Positions 32,251 to 43,423 of a stretch of DNA of 64,000 nt are shown here, piece by piece. The stretch covers positions 1-64,000 of the forward strand of contig NW_027459175.1 of assembly GCF_050624435.1 (NCBI RefSeq), written 5' to 3'. Below the pieces are notes generated by a model. That model saw only the letters and a program-made list of their open reading frames with translations. It was not told the origin of the DNA and made no database searches. A program made the translations under genes and the position numbers. How positions within the stretch are numbered: the stretch's first letter is position 1; each line of letters opens with the position of its first letter. This DNA comes from Tenrec ecaudatus (taxonomy: Eukaryota; Chordata; Mammalia; Afrosoricida; Tenrecidae).

Positions 32251-32832
32251 AAAATGAACACAAACTCATCTTGTAACAAGAGAATGTGCGATGTGCAACA
32301 TTAGGACAGTCATCTTTGAAGGACACAACCTGCCACGAGCCAAGATACAGAGACAGATTTCTACGAAAGCGGAAGGGCAGGACTTAGACTTAAAGATAAA
32401 GCCACAGACTTCATAGGACAAGAGCAATAGGGAGACAAGCAAAGGAAAGCTCTAGGACGCAAGCCTAACATGGCTAAAGATAGGGACAATGTCAGGACTG
32501 AACTGGAAGCAAGGAGACACCTGTGCAAGTCAGAACCCGTGAAGTTGTGAGTGCCTTCAAAGCTAAGTCAAAGTACCTTGGGGCGTGAGAAGGGAAGGAA
32601 CAGGAGAAGGAATTAATGGGTAGGTCTATGGAATATGTAAGTCTGGGGACAGAGCATCAGGAATAGCTGGGTTCTGGCACTCAGTTGATACCATCAGAGT
32701 TTGAACCTTTTCCTTTCAATGCTGTTTCCTTTTGAGTTTCACGCAGGCTTCCTGATGACAGCTGTAGTTTTATCTAGAAGCTCAGGAATTCTATTAGATA
32801 GAGGCTCTTTTCCTTTCTAATCATTGGTACTA

Positions 32833-32996
32833 TCAGGTAAGCATTGGATTGCTAACTGCAAGGTTGGCAGTGCTACCCTACCAGCTACCTCATAGGGAAA
32901 AAGATGGAACTTTCCGCTCACATAAATATTTACAGTCTGAGAAACCCCACAGGGGCCTTCTATGATTCAAAATGGACTCATTGGCAATGGGGTAAT
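32833..32996 (+). mobile_element. AfroSINE
   Basis: 'ggtaagcattggattgctaa', 'ctgcaaggttggcagtgcta', 'atttacagtctgagaaaccc' and 'aaatggactcattggcaatg'. Confidence 0.82.
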
Positions 32997-33646
32997 TGTT
33001 TCTGGGGCATTTTTAGGGTTAGATACCATTAACCTAGCATGAGTCACATAGTGAGTCTGACCCAGTCACTTTGGACAGAGGAAAGTCATGCCCTAACAAG
33101 GCAGGCCTGGAGCTGGCAGAGTGGGTCAATGCCAGCATAAGCATGGAGATGGAGCATGGTGGAAGAGTGATCCCAAAGATACAAGCCATGTGCTGTGAGT
33201 GGAAGAAGGGCAAATGAATGCTGCATTAATTAACCAGTCACTGACAAAATGAGGTTGCATAACAAATGGCTCCAAAACCCAGCAGTTCAACACACAGCCC
33301 AACCCCTTCCCTCCCACACACACAGTTCTTAAAATTCAGCATCAGGGAGATTAACTGGAACTTTGAACTTGGCACTTCAGGGCTTGGAAGAGATGACAGT
33401 GCATGTAAAGGCCTTGGGGCAGGAGAGATCTTGGTGTGACTGAAAGCCCAGAAGAAGACTAATTTGGGGGAGGTGAGATAATAGGATGGAGTTTTCAGTG
33501 AGCATTTCCTTGAGAGCCTTCAAGCAAAAGCGAATTTTCTATATTCATGTTTTAGAAGTAGATCTCCACCCATTGGGTAAAGCTTTGGGTAATGGATTGG
33601 TGTCGGTATGCAGGGAAAAAATAAATGGGCTTGTTATGGATTAGGA
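32997..33646. other. Unclassified intergenic DNA
   Basis: No named repeat and no supported coding region. The 65-residue minus ORF (33126-33323) is featureless. Confidence 0.35.
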
Positions 33647-33647
33647 G

Positions 33648-33806
33648 CCTGTGGTAGTCACCTAATCTTGTGTCGAGTTAAGGATTAGGAGTGTAGGCGT
33701 GGAGTGTAGGCTGCCAATCTGGAGATAGTCAGTTAGATTTTTATGTGGGCATAGCCTTCTCCTGAGAACTCTGAGAAATCTGGTACTTCCTCCTTGGAGG
33801 TGGAAG

Positions 33807-33848
<42 letters not shown>

Positions 33849-34165
33849 TACTCCTTGGGAGACATTGCAGAAGGCAAGCCAAATGGATGCGATCAGACCT
33901 CTGAAGCCAAAGAAGCCTCAGAGAGATCGCTGCCAGCACTGAGATGCTTACAATGCCACTGGATCCACAAGACTTTCCACCCATTGGCCTGTGATTATCC
34001 TGCATTCTGCATCACTGCACAGGTTTTATGGGTCTGAAAGGAATTTATAGATTGGTATCAGACATATGGGCTAATATCAGACTTATGGATTTGATCTGCA
34101 CTGGGCTGGGACGTTTGCTTAATGTACAATTTCTGATTGATATAAAACTCTCTCTCTGGACTTAT
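33648..34165 (+). mobile_element. Family B interspersed repeat, left part (split by family A)
   Basis: Body shared with 24641-25083: 'gatccacaagactttccacc', 'gattatcctgcattctgcat' and 'cttatggatttgatctgcac'. It holds a (CT)n microsatellite at 33809-33846. It is interrupted near 34165 by family A sequence and its end reappears at 34862-34921. Confidence 0.7.
33809..33846. repeat. (CT)19 microsatellite
   Basis: Perfect alternating CT inside the family B element. Confidence 0.96.
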
Positions 34166-34650
34166 AAGGTAGAATTAGACCAGAACATGTACTCTGGTAC
34201 AGACAGGAGCTGGAAACACAGGGAATCCACGACAGATGATCCCTTCAGGACCAGTGGGTAGAGTGGCAATACCAGGAGGGTGGAGGGAAGGTGGGGTAGA
34301 AAGAGTGAACCAATTACAAGGATCTACATAAAACCTCTGCCCTGGGGGACGGACAACAGAAAAGTGGGGGAAGTGAGATGTTTGACGTGTAAGATATGAC
34401 AAAATAATTTATATATTATCAAGGATTTATGAGGGAGGGGGAGGAGGATGGAAGTGGGGAAATGAGGAGCTAATACCAAGGGCTCAAGTAGAAAGCAAAT
34501 ATTTTGAGAAGGATGAGGGCAACACATGTACAAATGCACTTGACACACAATGGGTGGATGGATGGATGGATGGATGGATGGATGGATGGATGAATGGATG
34601 GATGGATGGAATGACTGTGATAAGAATTGTATGAGCCCCCAATAAAATTA
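34165..34650 (+). mobile_element. Family A retrotransposon, first module
   Basis: 'aaggtagaattagaccagaa', 'gaaacacagggaatccacga', 'ccaattacaaggatctacat' and 'gggctcaagtagaaagcaaa', ending 'gagcccccaataaaattatc'. A (GGAT)n microsatellite (about 34553-34611) has expanded just before the tail. A second tail module follows. Confidence 0.82.
34553..34611. repeat. (GGAT)n microsatellite
   Basis: Tandem tggatgga units with one interruption (tgaatgga), inside family A, at the place where other copies have atgtatgtatatgtatgg. Confidence 0.95.
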
Positions 34651-34860
34651 TCAAGGGTTCATAAGGAGGGGGGAGTGGGGAGGGAGGAGAAAAATGAGGA
34701 GCAGGTGCCAGGGGCTTATGTGGAGAGCAAATGCTTTGACAATGATGAGGGCAATGAATGTATAAATGTGCTTTATAATGGATGGATGGATGGATTGTGA
34801 TAAGAGTTGTATGAATCCCTAATATAATGATTAAATAATAGGGAAATGATTTTTAAAAAC
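34651..34860 (+). mobile_element. Family A retrotransposon, duplicated tail module
   Basis: Repeats the last ~200 bases of the family: 'atcaagggttcataaggagg', 'gcttatgtggagagcaaatg', 'ggattgtgataagagttgta' and 'tgaatccctaatataatg'. It also has a small GGAT expansion (near 34779). It joins the first module without other sequence between them. Confidence 0.78.
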
Positions 34861-34861
34861 C

Positions 34862-34921
34862 ACCAACTCTCTCTCATACACATGAGTCTCCCTCGATTTT
34901 CTCTAGCATACCCAGACTAAT
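34862..34921 (+). mobile_element. Family B interspersed repeat, right end
   Basis: 'aactctctctcatacacatg' and 'ttctctagcatacccagact' followed by aatacac complete the element begun at 33648. Confidence 0.7.
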
Positions 34922-34990
34922 ACACAGTTCGCCCCTGTCCTATAGGGCGGCTATGAGTTGGCATGGACTTGAGGGCAGTGGGTTTGTTAG
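34922..34990 (+). mobile_element. AfroSINE, 3' end fragment
   Basis: 'gcccctgtcctatagggcgg', 'ctatgagttggcatggactt' and 'gagggcagtgggtttgtt'. Confidence 0.85.
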
Positions 34991-35500
34991 GGCTTTGGAG
35001 TTCAGCAGGCCTTTGTTGGTGTGTTTGAGTCTATTTTTGTAGCTGTTGTGTGCAGGTCAGTGGCTCATCTTCCAGCACTCTATAGGACCATATTTTGTTG
35101 TGACCCATAAGACTTTCATTTGTTAATATTTGGAAGTAGATCACCAGGTCTTTCTTCCTAGTCTGCCTTAGGCTAGAGCAGTGGTTCTCAATCTGTGGGT
35201 TGTGACCCATTTTGGGGTCCAGCGACATTTTAACACGAGTCACCCGATTCATGGCAGTAGCAAAATTACAGTTATGAAGTAGCAAGGAAAATGATTTTAT
35301 GGTTGGGGGTCACTACAACATGAAGAATTGTATTAAAGGAAGGTTGAGCACCACAGGGCTCGACGTTCCACTGAAGCCTGCCCATCATTGCTGACCCTTC
35401 TGGGGTTTGTCATATCGGTGGCACGGCTTCCAATTTCACAGCAACACTCTAGCTACCACTGCACCACGAACTGATAGACAGGTGGTGGACTGTTCTTAAA
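34991..35500 (-). mobile_element. RTE-type LINE, internally deleted copy carrying a SPIN
   Basis: A short 3'-end piece ('gtgtttgagtctatttttgt' and agctgttgtg) joins directly to the 5' region ('cagtggctcatcttccagca', 'tccactgaagcctgcccatc', 'cgaactgatagacaggtggt'). The SPIN element at 35179-35356 interrupts it. Confidence 0.7.
35179..35356. mobile_element. SPIN hAT transposon, non-autonomous
   Basis: Starts cagtggttctcaatctgtgg. It contains 'tagcaaaattacagttatga', 'agtagcaaggaaaatgattt' and 'gggggtcactacaacatgaa', and ends ggttgagcaccacag. The flanks ggctagag (35171-35178) and ggctcgac (35357-35364) agree at six of eight positions, a worn 8-bp target-site duplication. It is inserted in an RTE element. 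Confidence 0.94.
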
Positions 35501-37139
35501 AGCCACCTGATTTACGATGCTTTGTTTTGACAGCCCTGGAAAATGGATACAGAATCTAGTTTCATAGTCAATGCAAGACACACCTTGGGGCAGTAGGGAT
35601 GGCATGAAGTGAATAGATTCAAAGTATATTTTAGGGAGAGGAAGGATGAGAGTTAATGCCTGGGGGTGGGGTGTGCAAGAAGGAAGGAAGCAGAGACACC
35701 ATTGATATTAAGTGCCTGAGTTAAGACAGGAATTTCCAGGGAAGCTGGTGGGTCATGATGGGAGAATTTCACACTCCCCGGGGACAGGGGGAGCATTTAT
35801 TAGTTTATATGTCTGCGCATCTTCTCAGACAATAGAGGCTTTGTCATCCTCAAATGAAGCATGCAGTTGGAGCTCAGAGAGGGCATGCAGTGCAAATGAA
35901 GACTGGGTTGGTTGAGATGGGTGGACCAGGGCCACTAGTCAATTCTGAGGAGCTTCAGCAAACCTGCCCAGTGTCTCTTGGAGAGTGGGCATGTCTCATA
36001 GCCACAGAGGGCCTTTTAATGTTTCACCTCCCACTGCAGCAGCGTGAGGCTCTATCAGCTCATCCTGGAAAGGAAACATACTACCTGCCATCAGGTTCAT
36101 TTCTTCAAAAAGGATGGAAGAATACAAATGAAAGACTACAATTTGAAGGGGTCTTAGGCAGACTATCAGGCTCATTAAAGCTTCATTTATTAAAACTTCA
36201 TTCTTCAGAGACATTCTCCCAGTAGGATGTATGCTGGCGTGGGGGTGGGCATGAGGAGGAAGGCTTGGAGCAGGGTAGGGGAACAACCCCACACCCCCAA
36301 AAAATACCTTCCCACGAAGCAATTCCAGTGGGCACAGATTAGATAGAAGTTTCATCCTCTGGTCACTTGATGTTTGTCCCTCTCTTTTATCTGAATGCTC
36401 TTTCCACATTGCTCAAATGAAGCATCAAATTTATATTAAAATGCAAGTTAGGAAGCATCATCCCCAACCAACCCTGTTCATCAAAATGGTAGTGCTCTCT
36501 CCGGGTACCCTGAGTTCAGTTTGTCAACAAGCTGAAGCAGTTGAGCTGGGGCTCTGTGAGGCCCAGGAGCATGAGTTCATTAATATCCGACCCATAATGC
36601 CTTGCTGTGTTTCTGCCAACAAAGCCCTGTCACTCCTTACCTAAGGATTTACTCACTCCTTGAAACAGGCATTTATTTACACACAGTTTGACCTCATGAT
36701 GGTGTTCAGCAGATGTGGATCTTACTTATTTGCATTGTTCTGTGACAGTTGCAAAATTCGTTAGTGGCTCAGGGATCAATCCTCTGTGGACTGCCCTGAA
36801 GCTAGATGAAGCAAGTGGGTTCTTGCTGATTCATCCTCCCTCCTTAGGATTGCTTGCTAGTCAGAATAACATAGTGCCCATTAAAGAAACCGCCTGTATC
36901 AGTTTAAATTTGTGACCTGGGGGGGAGGGAGGGTCATGATCACAAGTGACAGAAACTGACGCTTGACTAACTTAGGGAAAAAGGCCTATTGGTGGATAAA
37001 TGGTGGGAAGACAAGAACATGTGGCAAATGCCTGAGCAATCTCAGGGCTGTGAAGCAGGTACTGGCGAAACACTCCTCCTGAGGCCAAAGCGTGCCCTCT
37101 GTAGTACATTAAATCACATTCACACACACCCATTCATGT
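35501..37139. other. Unclassified DNA
   Basis: About 1.6 kb with no repeat that I can name. ORFs of 123 residues (35854-36225, plus) and 137 residues (35996-36409, minus) overlap on opposite strands and neither shows a domain. This is one of the longer stretches that could be single-copy. Confidence 0.4.
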
Positions 37140-37550
37140 TCACATGGAACCTGAGGCTATGGCCTTACTTGGAGAGGAGGTCTTGGCAGATGTGCTTAGT
37201 TAAGGATTTCAAGAGCTCCATCTTTCTGGGTTTAGATTTCAGATGGATGCTACATGCACTGATTGGTGTGTTCTTATAAGAAGAGGACTGGGCACACAGA
37301 GACCCCGTGTGAAGACACTGGCAGAGATTGGATCAGTGCATCTATAAGCCAAGAAATATCAAGGATTAGCAGCAGTGACCAGAAGCAGAGAGAGGCTACT
37401 TTGATTCTCCTTCAGAGCTCTCAGAAGGAATGAATCTTGCCCACACCTTAATTTTAACCCTTTGCCCTTCAGAAAAGTGAGAGAACAAATGCCTGCTGTT
37501 TAAGTCACTCAATTGGTAGCCATTTGTTACAGCTACCCAAAAGAACCATT
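37140..37550 (+). mobile_element. MaLR LTR (MLT1-like)
   Basis: Phrases in the expected order are 'agttaaggatttcaagagct', 'ggtgtgttcttataagaaga', 'gtgaagacactggcagagat', 'gcatctataagccaagaaat', 'ctgctgtttaagtcactcaa' and 'ttggtagccatttgttacag'. It is a solitary old LTR. Family assignment is from memory of MLT1-type consensus. Confidence 0.75.
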
Positions 37551-37659
37551 ATGGATTGATCTGTAGCCCCCTCAAAATATGTGAGAAATTTGAACCTTGG
37601 TGGACATGATCCTGTTTGAAAAGAATGGAGTTCTTTTGTAATATAAATGAGGCCCTATG
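37551..37659 (+). other. Probable old repeat split by family A
   Basis: 'agccccctcaaaatatgtga' and 'aatataaatgaggcc' continue after the family A insertion as 'atgaggccatatgagaatag' and 'agcctaaacctaaacacttc' (38368 to about 38500). It could be a second LTR-type repeat. The identity is uncertain, but the split by the insertion is clear. Confidence 0.5.
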
Positions 37660-38367
37660 GCCACTGGAGATCCCCTCATTGAGGGGTTTAGAAGAGGAGA
37701 TGGGTCAGTCAGGGTGCGAGGTAGTACCGATGAAGAACACAGCTTTCCCCCAGATCCTGGATGCTTCCTGCCCCCAACTACCATGATCCAAATTCTACCT
37801 TGCAGGGCTGGATATGGCAGAGGTTGTACACTGGTGCATATGGGGGCGGGAGGCACAGGGAATCCAGGGTGGATGATACCTTCAGGACCAAAAGTGTGAG
37901 GGGCGATGCTGGGAGAGTGGAGGGTGAGTGGGTTGGAAAGGGGGAACTGATTAAGAGGATCCACATGTGACCTCCTCCCTGGGAGATTGACAGCAGAGAA
38001 GGGGGGGAAGGAAGACTCGGGATAGGGCAAGATATGACAAAATAACAATGTATAAATTACCAAGGGTACATGAGGGAAGGCGAAGGGGGGAGGGAGAGGA
38101 AAAAAAAGGAGACCTGATGCAAAGGGCTTAAGTGGAGAGCAAATGCTTTGAGAATGATTGGGGCAGGGAATGTGCGGATGTGCTTTATACAGTTGATGTA
38201 TGTATATGTATGAATTGTGATAAGAGTTGTATGAGCCCCTAATAAAATGTAAAAAAAAGAAAATGATTAGGGCAAAGAATGTACAGATGTGCTTTATACA
38301 ATTGGTGTATGTATATGTATGGATTGTGATAAGAGTTGTATGAGTCCCTAATAAAATGTTAAAAAAA
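37660..38367 (+). mobile_element. Family A retrotransposon with target-site duplication and doubled tail
   Basis: Flanked by atgaggccctatg (37647-37659) and atgaggccatatg (38368-38380), a 13-bp target-site duplication with one mismatch. The body holds 'atgggtcagtcagggtgcga', 'accatgatccaaattctacc', 'gatgataccttcaggaccaa' and 'gaggatccacatgtgacctc'. There are two tails in succession: 'gagcccctaataaaatgtaa' near 38238 and 'gagtccctaataaaatgtta' near 38343, each followed by an A run. A 290-residue minus-strand ORF (37572-38444) runs through it, but it is low in complexity and shared with other non-coding copies. Confidence 0.9.
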
Positions 38368-38499
38368 ATGAGGCCATATGAGAATAGGCTTGAGCCTAAA
38401 CCTAAACACTTCTGAGTTAAAGGCCAGGATAGACCCAGTAACACACAGTACGGGGAGAAAAATAGCGAGGAATGCCAAGGAACTTTCTGGTATCCACAA

Positions 38500-38707
38500 A
38501 GAAGGACCCTGACCTAGAGTCGCACCCCAAATTTGAACCTGTAAGCTCCAAAGCAGGGGGAAAAGTGTTTTAAGGCTACTGACTTGTTGGATAATTTTTG
38601 GTTAAGGAGATTAAGACAAGAACTTAAGACATCCTCCAATCCTTCCTCTGGCGTCGTTCCATTTTCTCACATTCAAGAGTCCTCCCAGAGGATTCAGTCA
38701 GGTGGTG
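38500..38707. other. Unclassified intergenic DNA
   Basis: No named repeat or coding region. Confidence 0.35.
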
Positions 38708-39525
38708 GTTGTTGTTGTTGTTCAGTGTCATAGGGAGGGTTTGGATTCATTGTGACCATACATACAACATAATCATACACTGCCCGGTCCTGTACCATTC
38801 TCACAGTTGTTCTTAAGTTTGAGCCCATTGTTGCAGCCACTGTGTCAATCCCATTTGTTGAGGGCCTTCCTCTTTTTCATTGCCCCTCTACTTTCCAGAA
38901 CACGATGTCCTGCTCCAGGGACTGATCTCTCCGGACAACATGTCAAAGTTAAGGCGAAGTCTCATTATCCTTGCCATGAGGAACATTCTGGCTGTACTTC
39001 ATCCAAGTTAGATGGGTTTGTTCTTTTGGCAGTCCATGGTACATTCATTACTCTTTTACATCAATACTAATCAAATATATCTATTCTTCTTTGGTCTTCC
39101 TTATTCAGTGTTCAACTTTCACATGAATATGAGACAGTTGAAAATACCATGGCCTGGGTCAACCCGCCCCAGTCCTCAAAGTAATCTCTTGCTTTTCAAC
39201 ACTTTAAAGAGGTCTCATGTAGCAGATTTGACTAGTGAAATGTGTCATTTGTTCTCTTCTCTGCTGCTTCCATGAGAATTGATTGTGGATTCAAGCAAGA
39301 CAAAATCCTTGACAATTTCGATCTTTCCTCCATTTATCATGATGTTATCAATAGGTCCAGTTGTGAGGGTCTGGGCTTTCTTTACATTGAATCATAATCC
39401 AAACTGAAGGCTTTAATCCTTCATCTTCAACAGCAAGTGAATCAAGTCCTTCTCATTTTCAGCAAAATTGTGTCATCTGTATAATGCAGGTTGTTAATAA
39501 GCCTTCCTCCAACCTGATGCTCCAT
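38708..39525 (-). mobile_element. RTE-type LINE, 3' part
   Basis: Begins with a short (GTT)n like the copy at 5895. It continues with 'gagcccattgttgcagccac', 'tgctccagggactgatctct', 'gtgtcatttgttctcttctc' and 'gacaaaatccttgacaattt', reaching RT C-terminal coding near 39300-39480. The rest of the LINE is absent (5' truncated). Confidence 0.85.
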
Positions 39526-39912
39526 CAGGCACTGCCCCTTAATGAGTTTAGGTCATGAAGGATAGTCCTCCATAGGCACATTGATTATTACACTACCCCC
39601 CTCACATAATAAATTCAGAGAGAGAAAATTTCCCCAAAGCAATGGAAAGCTTACTAGAGAAGTGGAGGGTGCTCAAAGCCAAAGGTGACACAAACTGGAA
39701 GTCAATACTAGTTTTCAATACCTGCAGTTATCTAATAGTTCACTGCACTATCTACGAAAAGGTGAGGAGAACTGGGGTAATTCCATTAAAAAAGACAATG
39801 CAGGGTATATAAGTCCGTCATTCCTCTGGAGAAGAAAAACACATAGTTGGGTTGTAGAGCTTTGTTTGCTAATCAACCGAATGTAGTTGTAAGGCAGGGG
39901 TGTGTGTGCACG

Positions 39913-39956
<44 letters not shown>

Positions 39957-40409
39957 GAAGGGAAGGGCTTGCCATTCTATTTCATAGCCAGGAGAAAGAT
40001 GAGCCTCTTCCCATATGTTTTGCTCTGTGGCAAGTTACTGATCTACAAGGAACTTTTATTTGACAAGGACATTGCCGAGAAAAAAAACGGGAAGCTTGTG
40101 TTCATCTCTGCTGAGAGGTGGAGTCAAAGAGATGGGCTTTATAACAGACACCCTGATCGTGCAACCAAACTATGAAATGGCCTCATACATTCAACACAAA
40201 TTTGCTGCACCTCCCCAGTGTGCTGCCCACATATTACCAGGCAGAGTGTTTTATGGGCAGCATTTTAGAGTTAGGCAGGCAGAGGGAGTGTCTTTGTGGG
40301 TGTTGCCTTTACCAGTCCTTGGATTGTTCTGGGACAGGCATGTCTTTTTCCTCTAAAGTAACTGATCGCGTGTAAAGAATGAGTATGTATATACTCAGTA
40401 AGACGGGTT
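39526..40409. other. Unclassified DNA with a (GT)n tract
   Basis: A (GT)n microsatellite lies at about 39899-39955. ORFs at 39900-40175 and 40060-40356 run out of or beside it and have no recognisable domain. No named repeat. Confidence 0.45.
39899..39955. repeat. (GT)n microsatellite
   Basis: tgtgtgtg with one cacgca interruption near its left end. Confidence 0.96.
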
Positions 40410-40605
40410 AAACCAAACCCAACCTATGACAATCATCTCAATTGGAACACATAGCGACCCTATACAAATACCCGTAGGGTTTCCAAGTTTGTAACTCTTT
40501 TGGGGGGTCAACTACCATATCCTTCTCTTGCAGAACCACTACAGAGTTGACCGTTGTGTTAGCAGCTGAATGCTTAATCACTGTGCCCATTTTGTTTGCT
40601 GAGCC
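40410..40605 (-). mobile_element. AfroSINE
   Basis: 'aaaccaaacccaacctatga', 'ggaacacatagcgaccctat', 'gtagggtttccaagtttgta' and 'agctgaatgcttaatcactg'. Confidence 0.88.
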
Positions 40606-40943
40606 GCCCTCAAAACACTGAACAGGTTTTCTGGGTACCAAGTATGTCCACTTCTATATCTGGCATAGGGTGTTTTCTCCAAGTTGATAGGAGGTGCAAA
40701 TCAGTTACTAGGGGTTTGGCAGAGTCAGTATGGAAACTGCGAGGGTGTGTGAAATTTGAACCAGAGTAGAACAATTCCAAGACACTTCCTAGGGATTCCT
40801 GGCATATAATATGCAAATGATAGTCAAGATATATAACTGTGTCTCTGTTCTTGGTTCTGTCAGTACCTGGTGTGGCCACAAAGGAGAAACCTGTTCTCCT
40901 GCTATTTTGAGCATCTAGTGTGAATGACAGGAGATAAGTCACA

Positions 40944-41165
40944 TGCTAATGAACCCTGGTGGTGTAGTAGTTAAGCACCATGGTGCCCGGCTATCAAAGG
41001 ATATAGCATCTGGGGTCTTAAAGACTGGAAGATAAACAGGGGACCATCTAGCTAAGAAACAACAAAGCCCACATAGAAAAAGCACACCAGCCTACCCCAA
41101 CATGATCGCTGAAGACAAAGCGGGTGCATAAGCACATGCGAGCATGTTTTCTTGATGTGCAATCA
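40944..41165 (+). mobile_element. Family A upstream segment fused to an AfroSINE head
   Basis: The first ~26 bases ('gaaccctggtggtgtagtag' and ttaagc) are an AfroSINE head. The rest ('ggtgcccggctatcaaagga', 'ctggggtcttaaagactgga', 'gaagacaaagcgggtgcata') matches the upstream part of the family A copy at 29500-29720. Either the head belongs naturally to family A or this is a chimera. Confidence 0.6.
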
Positions 41166-41240
41166 CCCTTTACATGCAACTCTCTTATACATACGTGTTT
41201 CTGTGGATTTGTTTCTCAAATGCACCCAGACTAACATAAG
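41166..41240 (+). mobile_element. Family B interspersed repeat, 3' end only
   Basis: 'caactctcttatacatacgt' and 'tttgtttctcaaatgcaccc' followed by agactaaca match the ends of the other family B copies. Confidence 0.6.
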
Positions 41241-41318
41241 CAGCGTGGAACGCATTTAAGAAGCCTAGACAAGGGCAGGGCAGGATATTCGGAGGGACTG
41301 GATCCAGAATTACAGAGG

Positions 41319-41462
41319 AAGGAGCCCTGGTGGCAAAACGGGCTGCTAGCTCCCTGTCCCAAGGGGGACAATGAGACTGCTGGCTCCCATGAAGATTTAC
41401 AATCTTGAAAACTCCATATAGGGTCACTGTGGTTGGAATCTACTGGACGGCAGTGACCTTTT
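41319..41462 (+). mobile_element. AfroSINE (internally deleted)
   Basis: 'gaaggagccctggtggcaaa', 'gatttacaatcttgaaaact', 'ggttggaatctactggacgg' and cagtgacc in sense order. Shorter than full length. Confidence 0.88.
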
Positions 41463-42252
41463 GGGATTGAAGGTGGAAGCCACCAATGACTTCCTGCCAT
41501 TGAGCCAAGGAGCCTCCGGAGAGTGTGTGAATTTCTGGAATGTAGTGAACAACCTCTGCACATCTGCTTTTCGTGCTGCCCAAGTCATGCCCTTGGCCTT
41601 TGCTTAAACATATTGATCCAGAAGTGAACCATCACAGCTGCTCCCTCGGGAAGCTGGGGGCTGAGCTCTCTGGTTCCACTCTGTCAGCATTTCTGGTCCG
41701 GGTACCTCCCCTCTGCCCCGGCACAGGCAATGTGCTTTTGGAAGCAATGCTCCCTGGGTAGTTGGTGTGATTTGCCTCCTCTGGCCTAACATGATGAATG
41801 CTGAGAGGGGGTGGATACTAGGGGGTTAAACTCTCTGAACTTTACCTAGCCCAGGGGGAAACTTATTATTTAAAGTAAGTTTTAGACAGAATCTTTAGAA
41901 AGATAAATTGTTAACTTTATGTACACAATTACTCCCAAACACATAGGCTCAACCTCATAGGCTGTGGATGACCTTGAGCAGGTGCTCAGTCACAATGGGT
42001 TTCTATCAGGATTGAGAGTTCAGCTCTCTCAACTCTCCAACTGGTTATTAGCACCATAGTCGCGTTTCTATTTATGTAATTACTTTGTTTTAAGGGGCAA
42101 AAGACTCCCAATTCAACTATTTTTTATTAGGAACTCCTTTGCTAAGTTTTACACAAGAAAAAGGCACAAACCGCTGTTCTTGATGAAGGAAAGCATCCGC
42201 ATAAGGCCAAAATGGTGTCGGAAGGACCCACAGCCACAGTGACTTAAATAAA
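41463..42252. other. Unclassified intergenic DNA
   Basis: No named repeat. Short ORFs on both strands at 41573-41792 are featureless. Confidence 0.35.
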
Positions 42253-42434
42253 ATGACACCCATTCTGTCCTGCTGACTCTGACTCATAATGACTCTGTGT
42301 AGAGATCCTGAAGTTGCTACCTTTCCAGGAAGCAATAACCTCATCTTTCTCCTGTGGAATGACTAGTGGCTTTGAACCAGCGACCTTGCTCTTAATAGTC
42401 CAACACTATCCAGCATTACCACCTGGGCTCCTGA
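42253..42434 (-). mobile_element. AfroSINE
   Basis: 'gtcctgctgactctgactca', 'aataacctcatctttctcct', 'gaaccagcgaccttgctctt' and 'cattaccacctgggctcctg'. Confidence 0.85.
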
Positions 42435-43415
42435 AAACTTAAACAAGACATAGAAAACAAACAACTTTGTCACAAAATTGTGACTGAAGACAGATCAATT
42501 CATGGAGTTTCAGGAGGGCCTGTGAGAGCATGAGCGGGACCTTCATTGGGATGTGCACACTACCGTATATCGTTGAGTCTGGCCCGGGGAGTGGACGCAA
42601 GCACACTGCCTGAGGGACAAGCTTTCCACTGCCAGTCAGCAGTAGGAAAGAACTCAATGGCGGCTGAATCTGTGGCCCCTCAAAATGGATGTAGGGTCTC
42701 CACATAGACTCTCACTGTGAGCCACAGCCTATTGCTCAAAATTTAAGCTCAAATAAGACTTAAACGCCAAACATTCTGTTTCCTTAAAATAGGGTACTGC
42801 CAGGATCAGCTAGAAGTCTGCATGACCTATCAGATCTCAACGCCAATCTCAAATCACTTCACATGATCCATTCTACCAGTCATGTCAAGGACAACTAGAG
42901 GTCGGCATGAGCAAGCCCAAATCGCCTCCTCACTTACCCATTCAAGAGGCTGTGCCTGTATAACCTATGGACTAATACATTCCCATATGCCGTGGTTATG
43001 AAACCAACCATCATGCTGGAATAAGGACCAATCACAATGCAAGGGTCAGGGTCAATGGGAAAGCAAAATAGGGACTGTGGGGAGCCAAGAGGGGTCCCTT
43101 CACTCAATCCCTAAACCTGATCTAATGTCACTAGACTGGGGTCTTCCTCACATCTCAAGGGCACCCGATTCATGATTGAAGTGAATTGTGCTTATTCAAT
43201 CTTTGTTCTGCTTGCTGTCCTGCTGTGGTGCATCCTCTTCTTGCTTTTTTGTGCATGGCTCCCTCTGTTGTGGTGACAAATGGCCTGAGAGGGATTTGAC
43301 ATAGGGAGAAAGCCCACCCACATCAACTGTCACCAGAAGCAGACACTAAGTCCATTTCTCTCACCTCACAGAACTATGCACACCAGACACTGGTAGGGCT
43401 GCCTGGGAGGGGAAC
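42435..43415. other. Unclassified intergenic DNA
   Basis: About 1 kb without a named repeat or supported ORF. Confidence 0.4.
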
Positions 43416-43423
43416 ACTTAGTG

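Noticed and set aside
35854..36409. Opposite-strand ORFs of 123 and 137 codons as a gene
   Set aside because: No recognisable motif on either strand and no repeat-independent evidence. ORFs of this size on both strands of the same DNA are compatible with chance.
37572..38444. 290-residue minus-strand ORF as a possible host gene
   Set aside because: It lies across a family A retrotransposon and its target-site duplications, in antisense. Related reading frames occur in other non-coding copies (5090-5759, 11479-12122).
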